Translations under genes and position numbers: made by a program
In this document: piece by piece, positions 26,516 through 35,980 of the stretch
Position numbering within the stretch: position 1 is the stretch's first letter
How the letters are laid out: each line of letters starts with the position of its first letter
NCBI RefSeq assembly: GCF_009617595.1
Contig: NZ_WIXK01000004.1
Span: 310,001-374,000, forward strand
Length of the DNA stretch: 64,000 nt
DNA from: Tritonibacter aquimaris
GTDB lineage: Bacteria; Pseudomonadota; Alphaproteobacteria; Rhodobacterales; Rhodobacteraceae
Direction of reading: 5' to 3'
The notes under the pieces: generated by a model
What the model was told of the DNA's origin: nothing
The model's database searches: none
The model's input: only the letters and a program-made list of their open reading frames with translations

Positions 26516-27271
26516 GTGAAAATTGCCTTTTTGGCCAGTCGTGCTCCCGTTGCGCAGACCGCTCGTGCCGCTCTTATTGGTCGTTATGGTGATTCTCGCC
26601 CAGAAGATGCAGATGTGATTGTCTCACTTGGCGGTGATGGTTTTATGCTGGAAACGCTGCAAGAGGTGCTTGATCTTGATGCACCGGTTTATGGCATGAA
26701 TCGCGGCACCATTGGCTTTTTGATGAATGAGTATAGTGAAAGCGGTCTCATTGAACGTCTGGAGGCCGCCGAGCAGGAGATTGTGCATCCGCTATCAATG
26801 CGCGCCGTCTGCCGTTCGGGCGAAGAACATCACGCATTGGCCATCAATGAAGTATCGTTGCTGCGGTCCGGGGCGCAGGCCGCAAAGCTGAAGATCCTGG
26901 TCGACGGGCGGCAGCGCCTGGAAGAGCTGGTATGTGATGGCGCCTTGGTGTCCACGCCAGCGGGCTCTACCGCATATAATTACTCAGCGCATGGTCCAAT
27001 CTTGCCGATTGGGGCGGATGTATTGGCATTGACACCAATCGCCGCATTTCGCCCGCGCCGCTGGCGTGGAGCGCTATTGCCGAGCGAGGCCTGCGTGCGC
27101 TTTGAGGTGATGGAAGCGGACAAACGCCCGGTGATGGCTCATGCCGATTCTGAGGCATTTGGCGATGTAGCTTGGGTTGAAATCCGCACCGAACGAAATG
27201 TCACGCACCGCATACTGTTTGATCACGGTCATGGGCTCGAAGAACGGCTCATTTCTGAGCAATTTGCGTGA
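26516..27271 (+). CDS. nadK: NAD kinase
   Basis: The 251-residue cytoplasmic enzyme phosphorylates NAD to NADP with ATP (or polyphosphate in some members). The motifs are [15 protein letters not shown] (GGDG), [25 protein letters not shown] (NE) and [20 protein letters not shown]. The start is GTG at 26516, giving MKIAFLAS, with AGAGG about 12 bases ahead; a frame to 26465 adds residues not found in the family. It is divergent from glyA. The length matches short bacterial NadK proteins. Confidence 0.96.
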   Translation: MKIAFLASRAPVAQTARAALIGRYGDSRPEDADVIVSLGGDGFMLETLQEVLDLDAPVYGMNRGTIGFLMNEYSESGLIERLEAAEQEIVHPLSMRAVCRSGEEHHALAINEVSLLRSGAQAAKLKILVDGRQRLEELVCDGALVSTPAGSTAYNYSAHGPILPIGADVLALTPIAAFRPRRWRGALLPSEACVRFEVMEADKRPVMAHADSEAFGDVAWVEIRTERNVTHRILFDHGHGLEERLISEQFA

Positions 27272-27565
27272 TCCTGCACAGCTTATTTCTGAGTAAAGTG
27301 GCCACTATGTTGCGGACTTCATTTGCAAAAGCTCCGCAAAATGGTATTTAGTTGTTCAAAAGCGACATAGCTTGCACGTTTGCGTCACGATGTCTTTGAT
27401 TCCTGAGTGCAGCCCGTCATGCTAAGCGCGTAACAACGAAGATGGGGACATTCTGATCAGGGCCTTCAGTAGCCACCACCTACTGCCCTTGTATTGCAGC
27501 TTGCATCAAGCAGGCTGCGTTTGTTGCTATCTCAGCCCAAACATCAGAAAATTAGGGAGAAACAC
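27272..27565. other. Intergenic region ahead of the betaine ABC operon
   Basis: About 290 bases without a gene. I see a GCTTG-CAT-CAAGC inverted repeat near 27499-27511 and no convincing promoter match, riboswitch or small gene. The promoter of the transporter operon must lie here, possibly read by an alternative sigma factor. Confidence 0.4.
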
Positions 27566-28531
27566 ATGAAACACCGTTTTGCAGCAACAGCTTGCGCCAT
27601 GTTCTTGCCAGGCTTCGCTATGGCCAGCGACTGTGGTGAAGTCTCGATCACCGATATGAACTGGGCCTCTTCGGCCATTGTCACCGAGATCTCAACGTTC
27701 CTGCTGACCCATGGTTATGGCTGCGACGTAACCCGCGTGCCATCTGATACCGTTCCTGCTGTGACGTCGCTGTCAGAAAACGGCGAGCCGGATATTGTCA
27801 CCGAGATGTGGACCAATGGCGGCGGTGAAGCCTATGTCAAACTGCGTGAAGCAGGCCGCGTGAAAGAGCTGACCGAAGTTCTGCGCCCCGGTGGCGTAGA
27901 AGGTTGGTGGATCCCTACCTATCTGGCCGAGGCACATCCTGAGCTGAAAACCATCGAAGGCGTTCTTGCCAATCCTGAACTGGTTGGTGGTCGTTTCAAC
28001 AACTGCCCGGATGGTTGGGGTTGCCGCATTCTGAATGACAACCTGACCCGTGCGGTTGGGGTGCAAGACGCAGGGATCGAGGTTTTCAACCACGGCTCTG
28101 GCGAAACCCTTGCAGCGTCTATCGCGGCTGCTTACGAAGAACAGCAGCCCTGGTTTGGCTACTACTGGGCACCAACCAAAGTCATGGGTAAATTTGACAT
28201 GACCAAGGTTGAGATCGGAGCGGTAGATGCGGAGGCACACCACCGCAATCAGACCGCAGGTCGTGATGCACCGGAAGTTTCCGATTTCCCGCCGTCCCCT
28301 GTTTATACTGTTGTAACAGCTGAGTTCGAACAGTCTCATCCAGAGGTCGCGAAGCTGATGTCACATGTGAGCTTCACTGCTGATGAAATGTCTGGAATCT
28401 TGGCCTGGCAGGACGAAAACAACGCCTCTGCCGAAGAAGCGGCTGTGAACTTCCTGATCAACAATAAATCGGTTTGGGCCGATTGGTTGAACGAAGACGC
28501 TAAGGCAAACCTGTCTAAAATTCTGAAATAA
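27566..28531 (+). CDS. Glycine betaine/proline-type ABC transporter binding protein
   Basis: The 321-residue periplasmic protein of the OpuAC/ProX family binds a quaternary-amine osmolyte. A signal peptide (AATACAMFLPGFAMA) is followed by VSITDMNWASSAIVTEISTF, EPDIVTEMWTNGGGEA, VEGWWIPTYLAEAHPELKTI and QQPWFGYYWAPTKVMGKFDM. The many tryptophans and tyrosines fit the aromatic cage used for trimethylammonium groups. GGGAGA precedes the ATG. It heads a three-gene operon with permease and ATPase, separated from them by a hairpin. Which ligand (glycine betaine, choline, DMSP or other) cannot be decided. Confidence 0.92.
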   Translation: MKHRFAATACAMFLPGFAMASDCGEVSITDMNWASSAIVTEISTFLLTHGYGCDVTRVPSDTVPAVTSLSENGEPDIVTEMWTNGGGEAYVKLREAGRVKELTEVLRPGGVEGWWIPTYLAEAHPELKTIEGVLANPELVGGRFNNCPDGWGCRILNDNLTRAVGVQDAGIEVFNHGSGETLAASIAAAYEEQQPWFGYYWAPTKVMGKFDMTKVEIGAVDAEAHHRNQTAGRDAPEVSDFPPSPVYTVVTAEFEQSHPEVAKLMSHVSFTADEMSGILAWQDENNASAEEAAVNFLINNKSVWADWLNEDAKANLSKILK

Positions 28532-28546
28532 ACAAAAGACTTTATG

Positions 28547-28575
28547 CAGACGCCCGCCAATTGTGCGGGCGTCTG
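28547..28575 (+). terminator. Intra-operon hairpin after the binding-protein gene
   Basis: CAGACGCCCGC and GCGGGCGTCTG form a perfect 11-bp stem with a 7-base loop, followed by TTTGC. It lies 15 bases after the binding-protein stop and 26 before the permease start, so it probably gives partial termination or messenger protection. Confidence 0.75.
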
Positions 28576-28601
28576 TTTGCGTCATACGCAAAGGATACCA
28601 A

Positions 28602-29630
28602 ATGGCGAGCTATGATTTCGTTTTCGACACGCTAAGCCTAAGAGAGTGGTGTGATGCAGGAAGCAGTGCCGCGCCGCTTTCTATGGCCGATCTGCTAGCA
28701 CAGGGAGGTTCTGAAAAAGAAACCTCCGTTTGGGAATTGCCCTTTCCATCGATGGATGCACTGAATGAGGCTTGTTCCAATTTTCCCAAATCGCGCGAGC
28801 TTACAAAGGGCCTTGAAGAAGGGTTCCTTTCGATCAAAGACGCACTGCGATTTGTGCTTGATCCGATCACACAACCGCTCAGCTGGATGCTGGATGGCGC
28901 TTTGTTTGCTGCGCAATCCGTGCCGTGGTGGATCATCATGCCGCTGTTGTTCCTGCTGACATACACCGTGACCAAATCTATGAAATTGGTGGGGTTTGTT
29001 GCGGTCTCGTTGATGGCGCTCGCCTTTATTGATCACTACAGCTACGCGGTTGAAACGCTGGCGATTATTTTTGTCTGTGCCGCGATATGTGTGCTGTTGG
29101 GCGTGCCTATTGGTATTGCCATGTCGCGCTCTGACCAGTTGCAGCGGCTGATGCTGCCTGTGCTTGATATGCTGCAGACCTTGCCGACATTTGTGTATCT
29201 TATTCCGCTGATCTTCCTGTTCAGCGTCACGGAAAGCAAACTCTACGGTATCGCCATTATCCTTTACGCGATTGTGCCGGTGGTGCGTTTGACCGACCTT
29301 GGCATCCGTCTTGTCGATAAAGAAGTGATGGAGGCGGCCCAGGCCTTTGGTATGACGCCGCGCCAGAAACTGTTTCAGGTGCAGATCCCGCTGGCGCTGC
29401 CCAATATCATGGCCGGTATCAACCAGACCATTATGATGAGCCTTGCGATGGTTGTGATTGCATCGCTGGTCTCTGCGCCGGGTCTTGGCGTGCTGGTGCT
29501 GCGTGGTATCCGCAACCTTGAGCTGGGCGTGGGTCTTGTTGCAGGTCTTGGTATTGTTCTTCTTGCGGTTATGCTTGATCGCGTCACCAAAACTGCTGTT
29601 GCCCGCGTCAATGCGGCCCAGAACCACTAA
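28602..29630 (+). CDS. proW: Betaine-type ABC transporter permease
   Basis: The 342-residue inner-membrane permease has a hydrophilic N-terminal region (about 1-85) as in ProW, then at least six hydrophobic segments (SVPWWIIMPLLFLLTYTVTK, LAIIFVCAAICVLLGVPIGI, LPTFVYLIPLIFLF and others). The EAA-type loop that contacts the ATPase reads EVMEAAQAFGMTPRQKLFQV. It is preceded by the binding-protein gene and followed 12 bases later by the ATPase gene. The symbol follows the E. coli proVWX system; the substrate is not proven. Confidence 0.93.
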   Translation: MASYDFVFDTLSLREWCDAGSSAAPLSMADLLAQGGSEKETSVWELPFPSMDALNEACSNFPKSRELTKGLEEGFLSIKDALRFVLDPITQPLSWMLDGALFAAQSVPWWIIMPLLFLLTYTVTKSMKLVGFVAVSLMALAFIDHYSYAVETLAIIFVCAAICVLLGVPIGIAMSRSDQLQRLMLPVLDMLQTLPTFVYLIPLIFLFSVTESKLYGIAIILYAIVPVVRLTDLGIRLVDKEVMEAAQAFGMTPRQKLFQVQIPLALPNIMAGINQTIMMSLAMVVIASLVSAPGLGVLVLRGIRNLELGVGLVAGLGIVLLAVMLDRVTKTAVARVNAAQNH

Positions 29631-29642
29631 GGAGGGCCGGAT

Positions 29643-30692
29643 ATGAGCAAGAATGTGATGATCTCGATCCGCAAGCTTTATAAAATCTTTGGCCCCGATG
29701 CGGACATGATGATGGATCATGTGCGCAATGGCATGGGCAAGGATGATCTGCTGGAAACCCATAGCCATGTGCTTGGCCTGGAAGACATCAATGTGGACAT
29801 GAATGAAGGTGAAATCACCGTCATCATGGGGCTTTCGGGTTCGGGTAAATCCACGTTGATCCGCCATGTGAACCGTCTGATTGATCCCACCGCAGGCGAA
29901 GTGCTCATTCAGGGCGACAACGTGCTGGATCTGAATGAGACCGCGCTGCGCGAAATGCGGCGTACGCAGATGTCGATGGTGTTTCAGCATTTTGCGCTGC
30001 TGCCGCATCGCACCGTGTTGGAAAATGTGGCGCTGGCCCCGATTGTTCGTGGTGAAGATGCAAAATCCTATGAAGGGGAAGCGGCCAAGTGGCTGGAGCG
30101 TGTTGGGCTTGCAGGTTTTGAAGACCGCTACCCGCACCAACTGTCTGGCGGGATGCAGCAGCGGGTGGGGATTGCCCGCGCGCTGACCTCAAACGCGCCG
30201 ATCATGTTGATGGATGAGGCGTTTTCAGCGCTTGATCCGCTTATTCGCACCGATATGCAAAACCTTCTGCTTGAGCTTCAACAAGAGCTGGCTAAGACCA
30301 TTGTATTTATCAGTCACGACCTGGATGAGGCGCTGAAACTGGCGGATCATCTGGTGATCCTGAAGGATGGCAAGGTTGTTCAGCAAGGTGAGCCACAACA
30401 CATTCTGCTGCATCCTGAAGATGACTACATCGTCGACTTTATCTCTGACATCAACCGCGCGCGGGTTCTGCGGGTGCGTTCGATCATGGAGCCGGTCTCT
30501 GAGGTTGCGACGCGGGGGGAAGTTGATCAGGAGGCAACGCTTGAGGATGTGATCGCGCTGAGCCGCGGGCAGACAGATGCCTCTTACCGTGTGACCAATG
30601 GTTCTGGTGCGCCGGTGGGTGTGGTTCATATGAGCCAGTTGGTTCAGGCGCTGGTGCCCACAAGCGCATCTGAGGGCCAGCGCGCGCTTTAA
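29643..30692 (+). CDS. proV: Betaine-type ABC transporter ATP-binding protein
   Basis: The 349-residue ATPase has an N-terminal extension typical of ProV (FGPDADMMMDHVRNGM), Walker A GLSGSGKST (about 65), the signature LSGGMQQRVGIARAL, Walker B IMLMDEAFSALD and the switch His in FISHDLDEAL. The C-terminal roughly 80 residues (RSIMEPVSEVATRGEVD, VGVVHMSQLVQAL) look like a shortened CBS-type regulatory tail, which in OpuA/ProV senses ionic strength. GGAGG precedes the ATG. A strong terminator follows. Confidence 0.95.
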   Translation: MSKNVMISIRKLYKIFGPDADMMMDHVRNGMGKDDLLETHSHVLGLEDINVDMNEGEITVIMGLSGSGKSTLIRHVNRLIDPTAGEVLIQGDNVLDLNETALREMRRTQMSMVFQHFALLPHRTVLENVALAPIVRGEDAKSYEGEAAKWLERVGLAGFEDRYPHQLSGGMQQRVGIARALTSNAPIMLMDEAFSALDPLIRTDMQNLLLELQQELAKTIVFISHDLDEALKLADHLVILKDGKVVQQGEPQHILLHPEDDYIVDFISDINRARVLRVRSIMEPVSEVATRGEVDQEATLEDVIALSRGQTDASYRVTNGSGAPVGVVHMSQLVQALVPTSASEGQRAL

Positions 30693-30716
30693 ACGCTCAC
30701 GCGATGTTACGATAAA

Positions 30717-30748
30717 AATAACGGCCCTTCGGGGCCGTTATTTTTTTT
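30717..30748 (+). terminator. Rho-independent terminator of the betaine operon
   Basis: AATAACGGCCC-TTCG-GGGCCGTTATT forms an 11-bp stem with a stable UUCG tetraloop, followed by eight T residues. Confidence 0.95.
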
Positions 30749-30782
30749 GTCTCTTACAGGCAACCAGCAACAAGCAACCACC

Positions 30783-30813
30783 AAAAAAAACGCCCCGGAG
30801 GGGAACCGGGGCG
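30783..30813 (-). terminator. Rho-independent terminator of prpE
   Basis: On the minus strand CGCCCCGG and CCGGGGCG form an 8-bp stem with a 7-base loop followed by eight T residues, 40 bases beyond the prpE stop. Confidence 0.92.
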
Positions 30814-30852
30814 AGGGAAAGAGGTCACTCGTTACTTGGGGATCTGTGTGAC

Positions 30853-32745
30853 CTAATTTTTGGCATACCCGATGGTCTGCAGTGCCACTTTGATTTCATC
30901 GAGGATCGCAGGATCATCGATTGTTGCGGGCATCTTATATTCTGTGCTGTCAGCGATATTGACCATGGTGCCGCGCAGGATCTTGCCCGAACGGGTCTTG
31001 GGGAGGCGATCAACCACAATTGCCAGTTTGAATGCAGCAACCGGGCCAATCTTTTCGCGCACCAGCTTCACCACCTCTTTGATGATGTCGCCGTGGTCGC
31101 GGTCGCAACCAGCGTTCAGGCAAAGGAAGCCGACAGGCAGCTGACCCTTGAGCGTGTCGGTGACGCCAATCACCGCACATTCTGCAACATCTGGATGGGC
31201 CGCAAGAACCTCTTCCATGCCGCCAGTCGACAGACGGTGACCCGCCACGTTGATCACATCGTCGGTGCGCGCCATGATGTAGACATAGCCGTCTTCATCC
31301 ACCATGCCCGCATCACCGGTTTCATAATAACCCGGGAAGTTATTGAGGTAGCTTTTCTTAAAGCGGTCTTCGGCATTCCACAGGGTCGGCAGGGTGCCCG
31401 GAGGCAGCGGCAGTTTGATTGCAATTGCGCCCAATGTGCCTGCTTCAACCGGATGGCCCGCTTCATCGAGGATTTCGATCTGATAGCCTGGCATCGGCAC
31501 AGCTGGAGAGCCGAGCTTGATTGGCAGTTCTTCAATGCCGATGGGATTGGCGGCAATGGCCCAGCCAGTTTCGGTCTGCCACCAGTGGTCCACAACTGGA
31601 ACCTTGAGGTGTTCTTGTGCCCAGGTGATGGTGTCGGGGTCTGCGCGTTCACCGGCCAGATAGACCTGTTTCAGTGAGGAGAGGTCATATTTGGTGATGT
31701 ATTCGCCCTGCGGGTCTTCGCGCTTTACCGCACGGAATGCAGTTGGTGCTGTGAAGAAGCTGGTGACTTTATGCTCTTCGATCACGCGCCAGAAGGTTCC
31801 CGCATCGGGAGTTCCAACGGGTTTGCCTTCAAACACAATGGTGGTGTTGCCGTTGATCAGGGGACCGTAGCAGATATACGAGTGACCCACGACCCAACCC
31901 ACATCGGATGCAGCCCAGAACACGTCTCCGGGCTCAACATTGTAGATGGATTTCATGGTCCAATTCAGTGCCACCAGCTGGCCCGCTGTGTGGCGGATCA
32001 CACCTTTGGGGGCGCCTGTGGTGCCGGACGTATACAGGATATAGGCAGGGTGGTTGCCTTCCACCGGCACACATTCCGCAGGCTCAACACCATACTGGAA
32101 GCCATGCCAGTTGTAGTCACGGCCTTCAATCAGCTGCGCAACTTCTTGTTCGCGCTGGAGGATGACGCAGAAATCAGGTTTGTGCTCTGCCAGGTCAATC
32201 GCGTTATCCAGCAGCGGCTTGTAATGTACTACGCGACCGGGCTCCATGCCGCAGGATGCAGCAATGATTGCCTTTGGCGTGGCGTCATCAATACGTACTG
32301 CCAGCTCATTTGCAGCAAAGCCACCAAATACCACGGAATGCACCGCACCCAGACGGGCACAGGCCAGCATAGCTTCAAGCGCTTCGGGGATCATCGGCAT
32401 ATAGATGATAACGCGATCACCTTTTTCAACGCCTTTGGCGCGCAGGGCACCAGCCAGATTGGCGACGCGGTTGCGCAGCTCAACGTAAGAGATCTCACGT
32501 TTGGTATGCGTAATCGGGCTGTCGTAGATGATCGCGGTCTGTTCGCCACGGCCAGCTTCAACATGGCGGTCCACTGCGTTCCAGCAGGTGTTTACCTTGC
32601 TGTCCGCGAACCATTCATACAGGCCATCGCCCTTGTCGGTGAGTGCCTTTTTTGGGGCTTCCACCCAATCAATGGCCTCAGCGGCCTTCATCCAAAACGC
32701 CTCAGGATTTTCCTGCCAGTTGGCGTATACGTCACGATAACCCAT
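30853..32745 (-). CDS. prpE: Propionyl-CoA synthetase (AMP-forming acyl-CoA ligase)
   Basis: The 630-residue enzyme activates propionate (and often acetate) to the CoA thioester with ATP through an acyl-adenylate. It belongs to the ACS/PrpE group of ANL enzymes: YILYTSGTTGAPKGV (P-loop-like), WWQTETGWAI, YYETGDAGMVDEDGYVYIMA and the acetylatable Lys in PKTRSGKILRGTM. The ATG at 32745 is preferred because GGGAGG sits 8 bases ahead; the ATG at 32751 would be too close. Three TTTGCAAA octamers lie upstream, matching the operator of ScfR regulators of propionyl-CoA assimilation. Propionate preference is inferred from overall resemblance to marine Rhodobacterales PrpE. Confidence 0.92.
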   Translation of the reverse strand: MGYRDVYANWQENPEAFWMKAAEAIDWVEAPKKALTDKGDGLYEWFADSKVNTCWNAVDRHVEAGRGEQTAIIYDSPITHTKREISYVELRNRVANLAGALRAKGVEKGDRVIIYMPMIPEALEAMLACARLGAVHSVVFGGFAANELAVRIDDATPKAIIAASCGMEPGRVVHYKPLLDNAIDLAEHKPDFCVILQREQEVAQLIEGRDYNWHGFQYGVEPAECVPVEGNHPAYILYTSGTTGAPKGVIRHTAGQLVALNWTMKSIYNVEPGDVFWAASDVGWVVGHSYICYGPLINGNTTIVFEGKPVGTPDAGTFWRVIEEHKVTSFFTAPTAFRAVKREDPQGEYITKYDLSSLKQVYLAGERADPDTITWAQEHLKVPVVDHWWQTETGWAIAANPIGIEELPIKLGSPAVPMPGYQIEILDEAGHPVEAGTLGAIAIKLPLPPGTLPTLWNAEDRFKKSYLNNFPGYYETGDAGMVDEDGYVYIMARTDDVINVAGHRLSTGGMEEVLAAHPDVAECAVIGVTDTLKGQLPVGFLCLNAGCDRDHGDIIKEVVKLVREKIGPVAAFKLAIVVDRLPKTRSGKILRGTMVNIADSTEYKMPATIDDPAILDEIKVALQTIGYAKN

Positions 32746-32781
32746 AGTCATGTCCTCCCTGATACATGCCTAGGCGAGGAC

Positions 32782-32953
32782 TTTGCAAACAGGCAAGCTT
32801 TGCGACGTCGCAGTATCAAGTTTTGTAAATGAATTTACGGTCTTTCGTGGCGTGAAATGGATAATTTTTCTGAATTTACACATTTTTTGTGAACCAATTT
32901 GCAAACTGCGAAGGTCTGCAAACTCTGTTGGAAATTGATGCGACCTTTGCAAA
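32782..32953. promoter_or_regulatory. Cluster of TTTGCAAA octamers upstream of prpE
   Basis: Perfect TTTGCAAA palindromes occur at 32782-32789, 32898-32905 and 32946-32953. Imperfect copies follow the first two with the same 17-base start-to-start spacing: TTTGCGAC at 32799 and TCTGCAAA at 32915. The region 32746-33070 has no gene. The ScfR regulator PccR of Rhodobacter sphaeroides and the related RamB bind TTTGCAAA-type sites upstream of propionate/acetate genes, so a PccR-like protein probably controls prpE here. Its gene is not in the window. Confidence 0.65.
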
Positions 32954-33040
32954 AGCATCGGTTGTCCGCACTCAATGCTGGTAAGTCTACAGTATATTCT
33001 ATTTTTAGGGGAGTTTGCACCCGCACGTCGGGTGATGTGG

Positions 33041-33063
33041 GCTGCGGGCGATGTGCCCGCAGC
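33041..33063 (-). terminator. Stem-loop downstream of maeB
   Basis: GCTGCGGGC and GCCCGCAGC form a perfect 9-bp stem with a 5-base loop, eight bases after the maeB stop codon. There is no T tract, so it may protect the transcript end rather than terminate by itself. Confidence 0.5.
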
Positions 33064-33070
33064 TATGTGC

Positions 33071-35341
33071 TTAGCCGTAGTGGGCGACCGGGGTGCCTGC
33101 AATGGCGGCCATGTTCAAAAGGCCCCGTGCGGTGACCGATGGGGTCACGATATGGGCGCGGTTGCCCATGCCCATGAGGATCGGGCCAACGGCCAGGCCG
33201 TTGCCTTTGGTTTGGAGGATGTTGCGCACGCCAGAGGCTGCATCCGCGTGACCAAAGATCAGCACATTGGCTTCGCCACTCAGGCGGTTGCCCGGCAGAA
33301 GGCGCTCACGCAGCTCCGCATTAAGTGCGGCGTCGATGTTCATCTCGCCTTCATACTCGAAATCGGTGTCCATACTGTCGAGCAGGGCAATCGCCTCGCG
33401 CAGCCGTTTGCCGGAGCCTTCGCTTTGTGTGCCAAACTGTGACTGTGAGCAGAAGGCAACCTTGGGCTCAACGCCAAAACGGCGGGCGTGGCGCGCCGCG
33501 CCAACGGCGACACGGGCCAGCTGTTCAGGAGAGGGCAGGGACCAGACGTGTGTATCAGCAAGAAACAGCGGCCCATCTTCCAGGATCATCAGCGACAGCG
33601 CGCCATCCGGTTGGAGGGTCTCATCACCCAGCACCTGAGTCACATAGTTCAGATGCCAGCGGTATTCACCAAAGGTGCCACAGATCAGACTATCTGCCTC
33701 GCCACGCTGCACCATGACTGCGCCAATTGCGGTGGTGTTGGTGCGCATAATGGCACGGGCCAGATCTGGTGTGACACCTTTACGTGCCATGATCTCATGG
33801 TAGCTGCCCCAATAGTCACGATAGCGCGGGTCATTTTCCGGGTTGACCAGTTTGAAATCCCGCTCTGGCCGGATTGTCAGGCCCAGGCGTTCACAACGAT
33901 TGTTGATCACATCGGGGCGGCCAATAAGGATGGGGCGCTCGGTTGTTTCTTCCAATATGGCCTGTGCGGCCCGCAATACCCGCTCATCTTCGCCTTCGGC
34001 AAAAACAATGCGACGGCTGGCGGTTGAGGCTGCCTGAAACACCGGTCGCATCAGCATGGCGGATTTGAACACGCCAGCATTCAGCTGATCGCGGTAGCGT
34101 TCAAGATCAACCGAGCGAGTGGCAACACCGGTTTCCATCGCAGCCTTTGCCACAGCTTTTGCCACCACTTCGGACAGGCGCGGGTCAAAGGGTTTGGGGA
34201 TAAGGTAGTCAGCACCAAAGGTCAGCTGCTCACCTTTGTATGCGGCGGCTGCTTCGGCGCTGGTGGTGATGCGCGCCAGTTCGGCGATGCCTTCGACGCA
34301 GGCCACCTTCATTTGATCATTGATCTCGGTTGCGCCCACATCCAGCGCGCCCCGGAAAATGAACGGGAAGCAGAGCACGTTGTTGACCTGATTGGGGAAA
34401 TCGCTGCGCCCGGTGGCAATAATCGCATCCGGTTTTGCCGCACGGGCCTCATCAGGCATGATTTCGGGCGTTGGGTTCGCCAGCGCAAAGATGATCGGCG
34501 CATCCGACATCTTTGCAACCATTTCGGGTTTTAGAACCCCGGGGCCGGACAGGCCCAGGAACAGGTCTGCGCCTTCGATGACCTCGCTCAGCGTGCGCTT
34601 GTCGCTGTCTTGCGCGTATTCCGCCTTTTGCGGCGTCATATCGCTTTCGCGGCCTTTGTAAACCAGCCCTTCAATGTCACAGAGCCATACGTTTTCACGC
34701 TTCACGCCAAGCGTCAGTAGCATATTGAGGCAGGCAATGCCCGCCGCACCACCACCGGTGGAGACCACTTTGATGTCTTCAAAGGATTTCCCAGCCACTT
34801 TCAGCGCATTGGTAGCGGCTGCGCCCACAACAATTGCGGTGCCATGCTGATCATCGTGAAAAACGGGAATGTTCATCCGCTCGCGGCAGAGTTTTTCTAC
34901 AATAAAACAATCCGGTGCTTTGATATCTTCAAGGTTGATTGCGCCAAAGGTCGGCTCAAGCGCGCAGACGATATCAGCAAGCTTTTCGGGATCGTTTTCA
35001 TTCACCTCGATGTCGAAACAGTCGATGCCTGCAAATTTCTTAAAGAGAACCGCCTTGCCTTCCATCACCGGCTTGGAAGCAAGCGCGCCAATATTGCCAA
35101 GGCCAAGAACGGCAGAACCGTTTGACACAACCGCCACCAGATTGCCTCGCGCGGTATAGCGCGTGGCCTGACTGGGGTCTTTGCTGATCTCAACGCAGGC
35201 TTCTGCAACGCCGGGAGAATAAGCGCGCGCCAGATCGCGCCCGTTTTCCATTGGTTTGGTGGCGCGGATTTCCAGTTTTCCAGGGTTGGGAAACTCATGG
35301 TAGTGCAACGCATCTTCGCGCAGACTTTTGGTGTCAGTCAT
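33071..35341 (-). CDS. maeB: NADP-type malic enzyme with phosphotransacetylase-like C-terminus
   Basis: The 756-residue enzyme decarboxylates malate to pyruvate with NAD(P)+. The N-terminal malic domain (about 15-430) has [48 protein letters not shown] and the dinucleotide fold [17 protein letters not shown]. The C-terminal half (about 440-756) resembles phosphotransacetylase ([39 protein letters not shown]) and serves as a regulatory acetyl-CoA-responsive domain in this hybrid type. GAGGGAG precedes the ATG. A perfect 20-bp palindrome sits 16 bases upstream. Together with prpE it suggests flexible use of C2-C3 carbon. Confidence 0.96.
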   Translation of the reverse strand: MTDTKSLREDALHYHEFPNPGKLEIRATKPMENGRDLARAYSPGVAEACVEISKDPSQATRYTARGNLVAVVSNGSAVLGLGNIGALASKPVMEGKAVLFKKFAGIDCFDIEVNENDPEKLADIVCALEPTFGAINLEDIKAPDCFIVEKLCRERMNIPVFHDDQHGTAIVVGAAATNALKVAGKSFEDIKVVSTGGGAAGIACLNMLLTLGVKRENVWLCDIEGLVYKGRESDMTPQKAEYAQDSDKRTLSEVIEGADLFLGLSGPGVLKPEMVAKMSDAPIIFALANPTPEIMPDEARAAKPDAIIATGRSDFPNQVNNVLCFPFIFRGALDVGATEINDQMKVACVEGIAELARITTSAEAAAAYKGEQLTFGADYLIPKPFDPRLSEVVAKAVAKAAMETGVATRSVDLERYRDQLNAGVFKSAMLMRPVFQAASTASRRIVFAEGEDERVLRAAQAILEETTERPILIGRPDVINNRCERLGLTIRPERDFKLVNPENDPRYRDYWGSYHEIMARKGVTPDLARAIMRTNTTAIGAVMVQRGEADSLICGTFGEYRWHLNYVTQVLGDETLQPDGALSLMILEDGPLFLADTHVWSLPSPEQLARVAVGAARHARRFGVEPKVAFCSQSQFGTQSEGSGKRLREAIALLDSMDTDFEYEGEMNIDAALNAELRERLLPGNRLSGEANVLIFGHADAASGVRNILQTKGNGLAVGPILMGMGNRAHIVTPSVTARGLLNMAAIAGTPVAHYG

Positions 35342-35357
35342 CGAATTCTCCCTCTCA

Positions 35358-35377
35358 ATAGTTTAATATTAAACTAT
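35358..35377. promoter_or_regulatory. Perfect 20-bp palindrome upstream of maeB, candidate operator
   Basis: ATAGTTTAAT is followed immediately by its exact reverse complement ATTAAACTAT, 17-36 bases ahead of the maeB start codon. The length, AT-rich centre and location fit a homodimeric repressor of MarR or TetR type. The symmetry is directly seen; the regulator is unknown. Confidence 0.6.
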
Positions 35378-35582
35378 AGCTGTTCTGGGGGAAACTCCCT
35401 TTTGCGGCGCGCCAATCAATTTACGCTGACTTTCCGTTAGATGTGCACGAGCGTGCCGCCCCTGTGAACTGCTCAGCCTCTGTCTTGCGCGTCCTTGCGT
35501 TCTCGGCCAGAGTGATGCCAAATATTTTCACCACAATTACAACGATTAAATCCGGCAGACGCCATTGGAGCAAGACACAACA

Positions 35583-35975
35583 ATGAGCTTGAAAGATGCA
35601 GCCACCCAGGTGCGTGAGAACGCTTACGCACCTTATTCAAAATTCAAAGTTGGTGCCGCGGTGCGTTCAGCGTCGGGTAAAGTCTATGTTGGCTGCAATG
35701 TAGAAAACGCCGCCTACCCAGAAGGGACCTGCGCCGAAGCTGGTGCCATTGCTGCCATGGTTGCAGCGGGTGAGACAAAGCTTGTCGAGGCCTATGTCAT
35801 CGCCGACTGCCCCGAGCCGATCACCCCATGTGGTGGCTGCCGTCAGAAGCTCGCAGAGTTTGGCGCGGCAGAGGCAAAGGTGACAATGGCAACCGTTTCC
35901 GGCACCGAGAAAACCACAACTGTGGGCACATTGCTGCCGGGCAGTTTTGGTGCTGATTTTCTTGATATGGAGTGA
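35583..35975 (+). CDS. cdd: Cytidine deaminase
   Basis: The 130-residue zinc enzyme deaminates cytidine and deoxycytidine to uridine forms. The catalytic zinc site is clear: CNVENAAYPEGTCAEAGAI (the first ligand Cys and catalytic Glu lie in TCAE) and PCGGCRQKL with two more Cys. The size matches the small homotetrameric class. GGAG lies 12 bases before the ATG at 35583. It is the first gene of a pyrimidine salvage operon with deoA, deoB and upp. Its stop is 5 bases before the deoA ATG. Confidence 0.96.
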   Translation: MSLKDAATQVRENAYAPYSKFKVGAAVRSASGKVYVGCNVENAAYPEGTCAEAGAIAAMVAAGETKLVEAYVIADCPEPITPCGGCRQKLAEFGAAEAKVTMATVSGTEKTTTVGTLLPGSFGADFLDME

Positions 35976-35980
35976 TCAGA

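Noticed and set aside
28695-30140. 481-codon open frame antisense to the betaine permease and ATPase genes
   Set aside because: His/Arg/Gln-rich shadow of two certain genes; no ribosome-binding site or recognisable domain.
31771-32832. 353-codon open frame antisense to prpE
   Set aside because: Shadow of prpE with no family features.
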